Assembly (NCBI GenBank): GCA_007258455.2
Contig: VDFB02252616.1
Span: 119,944,552-120,008,551 of the forward strand
DNA: 64,000 nucleotides
From: Sequoia sempervirens
Lineage: Eukaryota; Streptophyta; Pinopsida; Cupressales; Cupressaceae
Direction of reading: 5' to 3'
In this document: positions 48,813-59,619 of the stretch, one piece after another
How positions within the stretch are numbered: the first letter of the stretch is position 1
Layout: every line of letters begins with the position of its first letter
Notes under the pieces: generated by a model
Databases searched by the model: none
What the model was told of the DNA's origin: nothing
What the model saw: the letters and a program-made list of their open reading frames with translations, nothing else
Made by a program: the position numbers and the translations under genes

Positions 48813-49551
48813 GAATTTGTCTCATGATTGCTAATTGGTGATACTTCATTTTATTGTGATGAGTTTCTTAAGTTTTAACTTGTTATGTGATTTGTGAACA
48901 TTGATGGTTGTTCATTGTATGCTTTGAGTTGTACTTGTTTTGTATCATGTTGTTGTTGAGTCGGTTTGACATTCATGGTCGGGTTCACTTCCTCGTCACC
49001 TCTGAGCACGGGGGGTGAGTTACTTGTAATTCACATGATTGGGTGGAACGTGCTCCGCACCCGTTGGGTTCCCCATCAGCATCTTGTCTTCCCGGCATTC
49101 CATAGTGGAGTTGTACCAGTATACACTTGTATTTCATATTTCATTATTCTTGTATCAATCCCCATGTTGGGAAATTCAATGTAATTCAATTATCAGAGAT
49201 TGTGATGTAACATTAAAACAAAGATGTAATAGTTAGGCTCATTTGTATCTTTGTTAAAAGATTTATCATGGATGTAATTATGCAATGTTTATTATGCTCG
49301 CATCATGGTTATGGGATGTATCATTGTTTATGGTTATTATAAAGTAAATGGTTATGTTGTAATTGTTATCTTTATTTATGTTTAGTTGTTGTGATGTAAC
49401 CCCACGTGCCCCAAAGAACCAAGTGTGTTAATGCTATGTATTATGTTATGTGGTTATGGTTTAATGTTATTGCATGTTTAATTTTATTAATTTTAAAAAA
49501 AAATTAATTGCTTTGTGTGTGTTCTCTGGGGTTTGCACGTCGGGCGTTACA

Positions 49552-50802
49552 ACTGGGGTTTGATGATTAGCTTGCTTCCACAAGGGAGAGACAACCTCCT
49601 ATGGTTTATGTCATATTGAGTTGGGAGGATGATAAATTTAAAGTATAATTTAACAATCCTATTTGACATATAACCCTAGATATGAAAATGTAATTTATCA
49701 CACAAATGAAAACAAAGTAGAAAAATTAACCTAGATATGAGAAATGACAACAGTGAGGAACTTGCACTACAAATTTGAAGATAAAACGGATGGTCTAGGG
49801 CATGGTGGGCCCCAAACTAGGCTCCTGCTAAATTTTGGATCTAAATTTTTTTAACTATGGATTAAGGTATGCATTGTGTTTTCTGAGACTGTCACCTATT
49901 GAAACCTTCAGATTTGGATTACACACATGAAAAGAGGGGGAATTTTTTTGATGTATACAGGCTTTCCTAAGTCAAACATCATTTTGGTATTTCTATCTCC
50001 ATGTACAATGATTGATGATGATCAAGAGGGCATACTCTAAGTCAAGAAGGGACCAAAACAACAATAAGATTGAAATGATAAATAATAAATAATAATGTTA
50101 CCTTGATGTGAAACCCTTGATGAAGTGATGTCACTTAAGTTGCCACAAAATTTGATTGATGGATGCCTTGATTGCTTGATATACCTGCAAAAGGTTAGTT
50201 CCCAAAACATAATAGACAACCTTGTAGATATCATGTAGAGGATAACTCAACACATCTTTACAAAATGACATGATTTATCATGATAGATCCTTTCACATAA
50301 ATGGACTCATTCTTCTTGATGTCTTGAAAGATTGATCTTGAGTTATGAAAGTGTTGTAATAATGTTGCTAAATCTGGGTTTGAATTGCCTTGATTGATTT
50401 TAGGATCCTCAATTTGATCAATAAATTTTCTAGCTCTCATAAGGCTTTCAAATGATGAAAAAGACTAGTATTTATATGCAATTATTCTAATTTCTCAAAA
50501 ATCAAATGTTGATAGCTAAAAAATGAAATTGGAAATTAAAATAATAAAATACCAACACCAACATATTCAAATTGGAGCAAAAAAGAGGTGGTCTAGGGTG
50601 TGGGGCACCCTAGACCAGACCCATTCTTTTTGGGGCCCAAAGTGTCAGGTGAAATATCGAACATTGCTTACTTTCATTTCCGTTGTTTGATTTTTTGAGA
50701 ATATTCATAAAATGGGAAATTAAAGGCATAATTCGGTCCAAACACATAGGGAGAGCAAAACCTAGTGTGAAATTGTCAAGGGTGACAATTTTCGATGTTA
50801 CA
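49552..50802 (-). repeat. LTR C, main piece (minus-oriented gypsy LTR)
   Basis: On the minus strand it begins TGTAACATCGAAAATTGTCACC at 50802. It carries 'AATTTCACACTAGGTTTTGC' and the family signature, complement of 'TTTTGGTATTTCTATCTCCATG', near 49990. It ends at the giant LTR's right target duplication (ACTGG, 49552-49556) and continues at 43346. The second copy is 52809-54059. Confidence 0.7.
50590..50616. repeat. Perfect 11-bp hairpin in LTR C
   Basis: GGTCTAGGGTG - TGGGG - CACCCTAGACC. Duplicated at 53847-53873. 'GGTCTAGGGCATGGTGGGCCCC' at about 49789 is a partial relative. Confidence 0.9.
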
Positions 50803-51760
50803 ACTTCCAATACTATCAGTTACTTAGATTTAAATCTCTCATGCTCTATATACTTATCTATATATGCATTATATTATTTAGATGATGTCTTCAACTTTGG
50901 GGCATATCATTTATGATTTTATCCAAGTGTATTCTTCTATATCGATGATATAATTTTATAATTTTTTATATGATTCAAATTATTATGAATTCTATTTTTT
51001 ATCACATGTTTTATTAACATGATCTTATCTTATGATGATTACATGGCCTTTCATGATTACCAAGCTCAAATCTTATGAGATCTTATGCTTTTTTATGTTT
51101 ATGCTAACCATGATACTATCTTAGGATCACATACTTTATGATTATTGTAACTTTTATTGACAAGTTTATCATGATGATATCTCACAATTATTTGTGCTTG
51201 CATGATCTTTTATCTAGCACTAATTGCTACTTTCATCAATTTATGCGAGGTATCATTGGGGGCATTTTTGTATCTATTATTATGTGTGATGTCATGGGGC
51301 TATCTTTACAATCCTATGTGGTTATTGGGCTTCCCAAGGTTATATCATTTTACATATATTTTTTTACTCTCCACCAACTTGATTATATTCTTTGCATATG
51401 ACTAACTAAAGAGGGGGACACACAAAATCAAACTAAAATTCCTTTCTTGAGTATGCTTGTAGTCAATATCACATGATTAAAAAGACAGTCCAATGGTGTC
51501 ATATTACTTCTATTGTCCCAAGGAAATATCTATTAGTTGTTTCCTTAGGTGGTATTCTTGTTCTACAAAAAGTGGAATATCTCTCAAGTCATTCCTCTTT
51601 TTCTTTTTCTTTTGGTTTTAGATGCTTACATGATGCTAGTCAATGTATTTTTTTCAGTAGTTTTCTAAGGACACTCATTGCAAGGGAGCATGTTCTAAGA
51701 AGCAACATCCATAACCTTATCTATATGCTTTTTATAAGTGTTTGAATGCATTAACTTTCA
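50803..51760 (+). other. Probable 3' internal region of a plus-oriented gypsy element
   Basis: No coding motif is recognisable. In the second copy (54060-55017) this sequence leads directly to a polypurine tract and an LTR start at 55090 on the plus strand, so it is probably the non-coding 3' region of that element. Frames at 51138-51401 and 51473-51745 lack family motifs. Confidence 0.45.
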
Positions 51761-54700
51761 CAATAGAATCTAGGGGGTTGGGTAGTAAAACACACAAGAT
51801 AATTAAAACTAGATTCCTCGTCTATGCATTAGGGCTACCATAGACTAGTGATAGATTGAGAAGGTCGTGGTCGGCATAGTCGTAGTCTTGTCTTCATGAG
51901 AGATTATTGGCTCCGTATTAGCTACCCTATGGTGTCGGCGCCTCAGTTGGAGGAAGGGCCAGGAGAATCCCATGAGAGCTATGCGATGACACTCTCCACT
52001 TGACACCCTTGTGCTTTGTTTGTAGTTGCCTTTGGATATTGTATCTTTATGATGCTTTTTGATTCTTGTGAATTTGTCTCATGATTGCTAATTGGTGATA
52101 CTTCATTTTATTGTGATGAGTTTCTTAAGTTTTAACTTGTTATGTGATTTGTGAACATTGATGGTTGTTCATTGTATGCTTTGAGTTGTACTTGTTTTGT
52201 ATCATGTTGTTGTTGAGTCGGTTTGACATTCATGGTCGGGTTCACTTCCTCGTCACCTCTGAGCACGGGGGGTGAGTTACTTGTAATTCACATGATTGGG
52301 TGGAACGTGCTCCGCACCCGTTGGGTTCCCCATCAGCATCTTGTCTTCCCGGCATTCCATAGTGGAGTTGTACCAGTATACACTTGTATTTCATATTTCA
52401 TTATTCTTGTATCAATCCCCATGTTGGGAAATTCAATGTAATTCAATTATCAGAGATTGTGATGTAACATTAAAACAAAGATGTAATAGTTAGACTCATT
52501 TGTATCTTTGTTAAAAGATTTATCATGGATGTAATTATGCAATGTTTATTATGCTCGCATCATGGTTATGGGATGTATCATTGTTTATGGTTATTATAAA
52601 GTAAATGGTTATGTTGTAATTGTTATCTTTATTTCTGTTTAGTTGTTGCAATGTAACCCCACGTGCCCCAAAGAACCAAGTGTGTTAATGCTATGTATTA
52701 TGTTATGTGGTTATGGTTTAATGTTATTGCATGTTTAATTTTATTAATTTAAAAAAAAAATTAATTGCTTTGTGTGTGTTCTCTGGGGTTTGCACGTCGG
52801 GCGTTACAACTGGGGTTTGATGATTAGCTTGCTTCCACAAGGGAGAGACAACCTCCTATGGTTTATGTCATATTGAGTTGGGAGGATGATAAATTTAAAG
52901 TATAATTTAACAATCCTATTTGACATATAACCCTAGATATGAAAATGTAATTTATCACACAAATGAAAACAAAGTAGAAAAATTAACCTAGATATGAGAA
53001 ATGACAACAGTGAGGAACTTGCACTACAAATTTGAAGATAAAACGGATGGTCTAGGGCATGGTGGGCCCCAAACTAGGCTCCTGCTAAATTTTGGATCTA
53101 AATTTTTTTAACTATGGATTAAGGTATGCATTGTGTTTTCTGAGACTGTCACCTATTGAAACCTTCAGATTTGGATTACACACATGAAAAGAGGGGGAAT
53201 TTTTTTGATGTATACAGGCTTTCCTAAGTCAAACATCATTTTGGTATTTCTATCTCCATGTACAATGATTGATGATGATCAAGAGGGCATACTCTAAGTC
53301 AAGAAGGGACCAAAACAACAATAAGATTGAAATGATAAATAATAAATAATAATGTTACCTTGATGTGAAACCCTTGATGAAGTGATGTCACTTAAGTTGC
53401 CACAAAATTTGATTGATGGATGCCTTGATTGCTTGATATACCTGCAAAAGGTTAGTTCCCAAAACATAATAGACAACCTTGTAGATATCATGTAGAGGAT
53501 AACTCAACACATCTTTACAAAATGACATGATTTATCATGATAGATCCTTTCACATAAATGGACTCATTCTTCTTGATGTCTTGAAAGATTGATCTTGAGT
53601 TATGAAAGTGTTGTAATAATGTTGCTAAATCTGGGTTTGAATTGCCTTGATTGATTTTAGGATCCTCAATTTGATCAATAAATTTTCTAGCTCTCATAAG
53701 GCTTTCAAATGATGAAAAAGACTAGTATTTATATGCAATTATTCTAATTTCTCAAAAATCAAATGTTGATAGCTAAAAAATGAAATTGGAAATTAAAATA
53801 ATAAAATACCAACACCAACATATTCAAATTGGAGCAAAAAAGAGGTGGTCTAGGGTGTGGGGCACCCTAGACCAAACCCATTCTTTTTGGGGCCCAAAGT
53901 GTCAGGTGAAATATCGAACATTGCTTACTTTCATTTCCGTTGTTTGATTTTTTGAGAATATTCATAAAATGGGAAATTAAAGGCATAATTCGGTCCAAAC
54001 ACATAGGGAGAGCAAAACCTAGTGTGAAATTGTCAAGGGTGACAATTTTCGATGTTACAACTTCCAATACTATCAGTTACTTAGATTTAAATCTCTCATG
54101 CTCTATATACTTATCTATATATGCATTATATTATTTAGATGATGTCTTCAACTTTGGGGCATATCATTTATGATTTTATCCAAGTGTATTCTTCTATATC
54201 GATGATATAATTTTATAATTTTTTATATGATTCAAATTATTATGAATTCTATTTTTTATCACATGTTTTATTAACATGATCTTATCTTATGATGATTACA
54301 TGGCCTTTCATGATTACCAAGCTCAAATCTTATGAGATCTTATGCTTTTTTATGTTTATGCTAACCATGATACTATCTTAGGATCACATACTTTATGATT
54401 ATTGTAACTTTTATTGACAAGTTTATCATGATGATATCTCACAATTATTTGTGCTTGCATGATCTTTTATCTAGCACTAATTGCTACTTTCATCAATTTA
54501 TGCGAGGTATCATTGGGGGCATTTTTGTATCTATTATTATGTGTGATGTCATGGGGCTATCTTTACAATCCTATGTGGTTATTGGGCTTCCCAAGGTTAT
54601 ATCATTTTACATATATTTTTTTACTCTCCACCAACTTGATTATATTCTTTGCATATGACTAACTAAAGAGGGGGACACACAAAATCAAACTAAAATTCCT

Positions 54701-55017
54701 TTCTTGAGTATGCTTGTAGTCAATATCACATGATTAAAAAGACAGTCCAATGGTGTCATATTACTTCTATTGTCCCAAGGAAATATCTATTAGTTGTTTC
54801 CTTAGGTGGTATTCTTGTTCTACAAAAAGTGGAATATCTCTCAAGTCATTCCTCTTTTTCTTTTTCTTTTGGTTTTAGATGCTTACATGATGCTAGTCAA
54901 TGTATTTTTTTCAGTAGTTTTCTAAGGACACTCATTGCAAGGGAGCATGTTCTAAGAAGCAACATCCATAACCTTATCTATATGCTTTTTATAAGTGTTT
55001 GAATGCATTAACTTTCA
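51761..55017 (+). repeat. 3,257-bp tandem duplication, copy 2
   Basis: Matches 48504-51760 with only a handful of differences (for example CTCCGCATTAG/CTCCGTATTAG, TAGGCTCA/TAGACTCA, GTGATGTAACC/GCAATGTAACC, GACCAGACC/GACCAAACC). The junction TTAACTTTCA-CAATAGAATC shows at most 1 bp of shared sequence. The end of the giant LTR recurs at 52808. Confidence 0.97.
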
Positions 55018-55073
55018 TGTTAGTTGTGTGATTTTGTTTTTCCATGCATTCTTATGGTAGTTCACTTACAATT

Positions 55074-55089
55074 CAAAGTGGGGACAAAT
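55074..55089 (+). promoter_or_regulatory. Polypurine tract of a gypsy element
   Basis: CAAAGTGGGGACAAAT immediately before TGTAATGGTCAAAATTACA. Close to TAAAGTGGGGGAAAAA at 24213. Confidence 0.7.
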
Positions 55090-55480
55090 TGTAATGGTCA
55101 AAATTACATACCTTTCACTTGTTCCACTTATTTTGGACCCACTATAAATTGATTATTTCTTATACAATGATAAATGGACACATGGTGTAATAATTTTACT
55201 CCATTTCATCAACAATCACTCTTAGGGACTAATCTTGATCTTTAATTTTTCATTCCTCACTTAGGGTTAGATATGGGGTTTGTAGAAATGACCCAAGTCA
55301 GATGTATGGTTTATGGAAATGACTCTTGAAATTTTAGATTTCAAATTCAAGTTTAAATTTAGGGTGAGTCAAACCCTTCCAACTAGTCATTGTGTGTTGA
55401 CTTAAACAAGAACACTTGAGATACATTCATTGGGATAATCCTTACTTGCATCAACATCTAGGGTATCTCCTACATATTTA
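55090..55480 (+). repeat. Start of a plus-oriented gypsy 3' LTR, truncated or worn
   Basis: TGTAATGGTCAAAATTACATACC parallels TGTAGTGTCATAAAATTACACC at 24229. The LTR signature region is partly present ('GAAATGACCCAAGTCAGATG'). The end cannot be placed; similarity fades by about 55480. Confidence 0.5.
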
Positions 55481-55843
55481 CTTCTTGTCTTTGAATATTT
55501 CTTTTTTTTTTTACTTGGTATCATAGAAATTTGATCAAAGAAAAATATATTCCTAAAGAATAGGTAAGCTATCTTATTTAAAAACTAAAATAATTAAAAA
55601 CATAATTGATAAACTCACTTAAAAACCAATTTATTAACTCTATGAACTCATCTCATTCTGACAGGTTTACCAATGGAACCATTTTTGAACCATATTTTTT
55701 TTGGATTTGAACCTCCTATCATCTCATTCACACACCCAAATGATAAATACTCATATATCATTTCAAAATGAAAACAAATAAAAATACCCCCATTGAAAAA
55801 AGGCTTTGACAGTTTTTCTGTTATTTCTTTGTAATATTTTCAG
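55481..55843. other. Unassigned
   Basis: AT-rich, with a T-run near 55500. It ends with a good intron-acceptor-like sequence (TTTGTAATATTTTCAG, 55828-55843). Confidence 0.4.
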
Positions 55844-55975
55844 CTTGAAAAAAGGCTTTCAAAGTTTGGGACCATTGCAATTAAGAAGGATAGAAAGCAC
55901 ATGTACATAAGTGCAGTGCAGTGCCTGGACTCTACACAAACAGATGTAGTTAATGAAACTGAAAGTATCAGATGA
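55844..55975 (+). pseudogene. Possible orphan last exon of a host gene
   Basis: After a pyrimidine-rich acceptor ending CAG at 55843 comes an open stretch of 43 codons to TGA (LEKRLSKFGTIAIKKDRK ... VVNETESIR). Its composition is balanced and protein-like, and base use is less AT-rich than its surroundings. No donor-linked upstream exon is recognisable and I do not know the family. It may be a captured gene fragment, a decayed gene's last exon, or chance. Confidence 0.3.
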
Positions 55976-58555
55976 TGTTGAATGCTCTTCAACCATATGC
56001 AGCTGGCCTGTGTAAGAAACTTTCACTTTCCTTACAAATCTTCTTCGTATTCCCATTAATGTTGGCCCCATACTTTGGGGTCGTATCATACTAAATTTCT
56101 GCTGCCATATACAGAAAAATTAATGCACTTAATAATCCCAAAAGAAAAGGTCGTTTTCAATGGAAGTTTGTTATTACCAGCTCTGTCTCTCTTGCAGTGG
56201 AATAATGGTTTTCATTGGAACAATACATTGGGTAATCCGAGTTTTTTTCGGAATGATGATGTCAATATCATTTATGGTTATATGGAGGAGGTTTGAGTAA
56301 TTTTTCAGTCATTTTTTAATTGGTATTGTTGAGAAAATCTAAGAGTCAAATTAAAAATAGTGTCGTGTAGTGATTAGTTCTTGTTACTGTAATATGTTTC
56401 AAATTTATTGTGTGTATTGAATTATATATTGTCTAAAATTTATGTACGTTATTTAAAGAATTATAATGATGAAAAATGTAAGAAAATATGTAGAAAATAT
56501 TTATTGTCATGGGTTTGGACAAATTGCATCAATGCATTGTTGGTTAGAATAAAAAATATCTTTAATTTGTTGAAGTGTCTTACCACATATTCTGTTGGAA
56601 ATTTATTACACTGACACAAAGACTATTACTTGTCATTTTGCAAACTAAATTTGAAAGACAATTTAGGTGAGAATTAAATTACTAGTCAAGTGTTCTACTT
56701 TTAATTTTTTTTTTGTTCTTTATGACAAAAATAGAGAGCATATCTCTACTTTCAGTTGTAATGTGTTTCTTTTAAAAACAATAAATTAATATTTTATGGT
56801 AGGATAAAATTTATTATTTAATATTAAAAGACATTCTGCAATGGCAACAAGGGATGAAGTGTAATGGAGTGAAACTGTTAACAAAAACTCTTATCTTTTA
56901 ACTTAAATTTGATAGCTATTACATGTTAAAATTTTAATATTTAATAATAAACACAATATTTTTAAAAAAAAATAGCAGATTAAAACAAAATATATGCTCT
57001 CATCAAACTATCAATCCACTATTCCATCATATTTAGATAAATCCTTGAGAACGTTTTTCTACAATTTTGTATAGACTCAAATATATAAACATTAAAATTA
57101 GCATAAACTTGATTATAATAGTCATTTTTCTCTTTTTGGATGAAATTAAAAATTATATACAAAACTGTAATACAGAAAAATTAAAGTAAATAATACACAT
57201 ACAATAAAAAAAAAAAAAAATCAAAATGTATCTATATTGGTTCTATGTATTGATAAAATAATGTTGGTAGTTCAATTATTATTTTTTAAATATGTTCAAT
57301 AATTTGAAATATATAGCACATTGTAAAGAGAGTTTTATCATCCCTAAAACAAGAATACTTTTTTTGGAATTTTTTTTAATAATTTATATTGAGAAAATCA
57401 TTTAGTTTTCTTCAATTTAAAAATAATAGAAATTATATATTAAATATTTTCAAAATTATTTTAAATGATTTTTTTTAAAATATTTTAATTATAATGTAAA
57501 TAACTATTATTAATATTAAAAGCCATAATTTTAAATACCATTTATTATTATTTAATAAATAAATTAAAATACTTTTAAAATATAAAAAATAAAAAATAAT
57601 TTTATAAACCATTAATTTAATTCATAAGAATATAATTTTAAAGTCAAATTCTACCCAATTGCAGGAAATTATTAACAAAACTGCACTGATGAGCAAAACT
57701 CAAATTCTACCCAATTCCAGGAAATTATTCACAAGCTGCCAAAAAATATTGTCATAACTTTCCCTCAAATAAAATAAAATAAAATCCACTGCAGTATGCC
57801 TGGTCTGAACTGATAGACAGTCACACCTAACTAGGCAGAAAAATGAGCCTACTATTTAATATATATAAATCCAAAATCCAACCCATTTATTCCGCTGCAA
57901 AAATAATTGCATTAGCAGAAAGATGATCGAACTTAAAAAGCTATGTATGGACAGTAATTACAAAACTGTTTGATCATACCATAAGTTAAGTTTCATAACA
58001 GAAAACCAGGAACAGCAGAAAATCATACTGACACTCATGGCTCTAATAAGGTTTTATTAGACAATATATTTGAATTGTTAACTTCTTTTTAATTGTTTGT
58101 GTATAAATTACAGGGAAACAAGATAAATGTTCTATTAAAATCAGCTTTTATGAATATCATAAACAAAAAATTTAATTAATTCAATTTAGTGTTCTAATAG
58201 ATTATATGATAAAATTTAGAAACTATAAATTAAAAGAAGTGAAAGCAATTAGTTAATTTTTTTAGTTGATAAATAGTTGTCAGTTTATTCATAACTTTTG
58301 ATTTTTAACTTAGAATCACTTATTTTGGATATTTTGAAAGCAAAACAATAAAATATGAATCGGGTCATTCTCAAATTTTGGCTAGGTCAAATTTGTAAAC
58401 TCTAAAATGAATCAAACACATGCACAAATTGTGAATCTCAACCTTGAATGAAAATGAACATTATCTTACAAATTTGAGCCAATAGATTGTGGGCCCTCTA
58501 TACCTACAAACAATGAATTATTTGGATATGTGGATGTGTTATAATGACCTAGTAG
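55976..58555. other. Unassigned AT-rich sequence
   Basis: Very AT-rich from about 56640 to 57650. Frames at 56075-56296 and 56408-56614 have no recognised motif. A 30-bp near-perfect direct duplication lies at 57644-57673 and 57700-57729. A TATA-like word (AATATATATAAATCC) is at about 57858-57872, without a gene after it. Confidence 0.45.
57644..57729 (+). repeat. 30-bp direct duplication
   Basis: TCAAATTCTACCCAATT(G/C)CAGGAAATTATT at 57644-57673 and 57700-57729, one mismatch, 56-bp offset. Confidence 0.9.
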
Positions 58556-59580
58556 TGTTGACAATTAACTTTGAAGAGCTTGATAAGGAGGATCTTCTAT
58601 ATGAAAGGAAACACAAGTGGCGGAAACAATTTCCTACACTGAATCTATCATGAGAGAGTTGCAAAAAATTCTAAACCAATTAACATTTACAGATTCAGAT
58701 GCACATCTAAAAACACATAAACAAATATTCAAAATAGAATAAACTCATAACACAACATATAGGTGGGAAAATCCTTTCGGGAAAAAACCCACACTCCAAA
58801 CACTCAGCTCAATTGTATTAATTAGCAATAACAATAGTTACAATACAATCTCAGAGCTATGCTCTTGAGGAGTTTTCACACTATTACATAATTCTGGAAT
58901 AATTTTGACAACATAACAGCGTCTCTGAAAATCTTCAACCTATCTCATAAAACGTGCTAAGGCACCAACATATAAATAGAGCTCAACATGAAAGGAAGGC
59001 TCCCATGGTTTCCAAAACCAACTTCAAATCCCAAGAGGTAAGTTGTGTCAAAAAAATAATAACTTGCTAATCCATGAAACGTTGCACATAGCAACTTCCA
59101 AAAGCAACAACACCTATCTCATCTATAACAGTCATCTTGCCAAATACAATGTAAGTTCAACAAAGAAACTACAATAACCAAGAATAGGTGCTTTCTTTAC
59201 CTCATACCACTTAACAAGCATGAACTCCACCATAAATTTCAGCTGCTAAAATACAACTCCAATCCATAATAGAATTTGCAAACAAAGACTCTTTAGTCAA
59301 CAAAGAAAATTTTCAAATCAATTTCCACTCCAAAATGGAAACATATATCAACATCTCCCCCAAAAAATAGTATCTTCCAAGTGAGATCCAACTTCCTAAA
59401 AAATAAGGATTATGCCATCTCATCACCTGCCATGTAGGATGCCACCTCACAAAGAGGTCCCACAAAGATGAATGACAACTTAGGAAGTTAATAATTTAGG
59501 ATAAAATAATTATGCAATAATTAATTAAAAAATAATTCACCATGTTGAGACTCTAAGGTTGAGACACCTTAATCCCAACA
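58556..59580 (-). repeat. 3' LTR of the Tork-like copia element
   Basis: On the minus strand it starts TGTTGGGATTAAGGTGTCTC right after the polypurine tract. I place its end at ...TTGTCAACA (58556) because that mirrors the TGTTG start, but this is tentative. The 5' LTR is not available for comparison. Confidence 0.6.
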
Positions 59581-59591
59581 TTCTCCCACTT
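59581..59591 (-). promoter_or_regulatory. Polypurine tract of the copia element
   Basis: AAGTGGGAGAA on the minus strand, directly before the LTR start TGTTGGG at 59580. Confidence 0.85.
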
Positions 59592-59619
59592 ATTGAAGAC
59601 ATGACAAGAGTCTATAGCA

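Larger units (their letters stand above)
43347..49551 (+). mobile_element. Giant solo LTR-like element, ~6.2 kb
   Basis: The ends TGTAATAACCC and GGGCGTTACA are near-complementary, as LTR ends are. The flanks ACTAG (43342-43346) and ACTGG (49552-49556) are a 5-bp duplication with one mismatch. The host sequence on either side belongs to one gypsy LTR of minus orientation: rejoined, it gives about 1.33 kb, the length of the related LTR at 40193-41539. No gag or pol frame lies inside, and the sequence ends in CA-type termini only once, so this behaves like one solo LTR. Inside are a ~70-bp (TA)n tract, three 1.09-kb tandem copies and a unique 0.74-kb end. A second copy of the family's 3' end is at 62985-64000 (-). 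Confidence 0.65.
48504..51760 (+). repeat. 3,257-bp tandem duplication, copy 1
   Basis: Covers the last ~310 bp of tandem unit 3, the rest of the giant LTR, the main piece of LTR C and about 960 bp beyond. Copy 2 follows directly. All frames inside it recur at +3257, which shows that they are duplicated sequence and not paralogous genes. Confidence 0.97.

Noticed and set aside
48966..54658. Paired frames at 48966/52223, 51138/54395 and others as a gene family
   Set aside because: They are identical because of the 3,257-bp duplication; none has a known motif or codon-level conservation beyond DNA identity.
45542..55017. CRISPR-like or satellite centromeric array
   Set aside because: There are too few, too long units without spacers; the arrangement is explained by internal LTR amplification and one segmental duplication.
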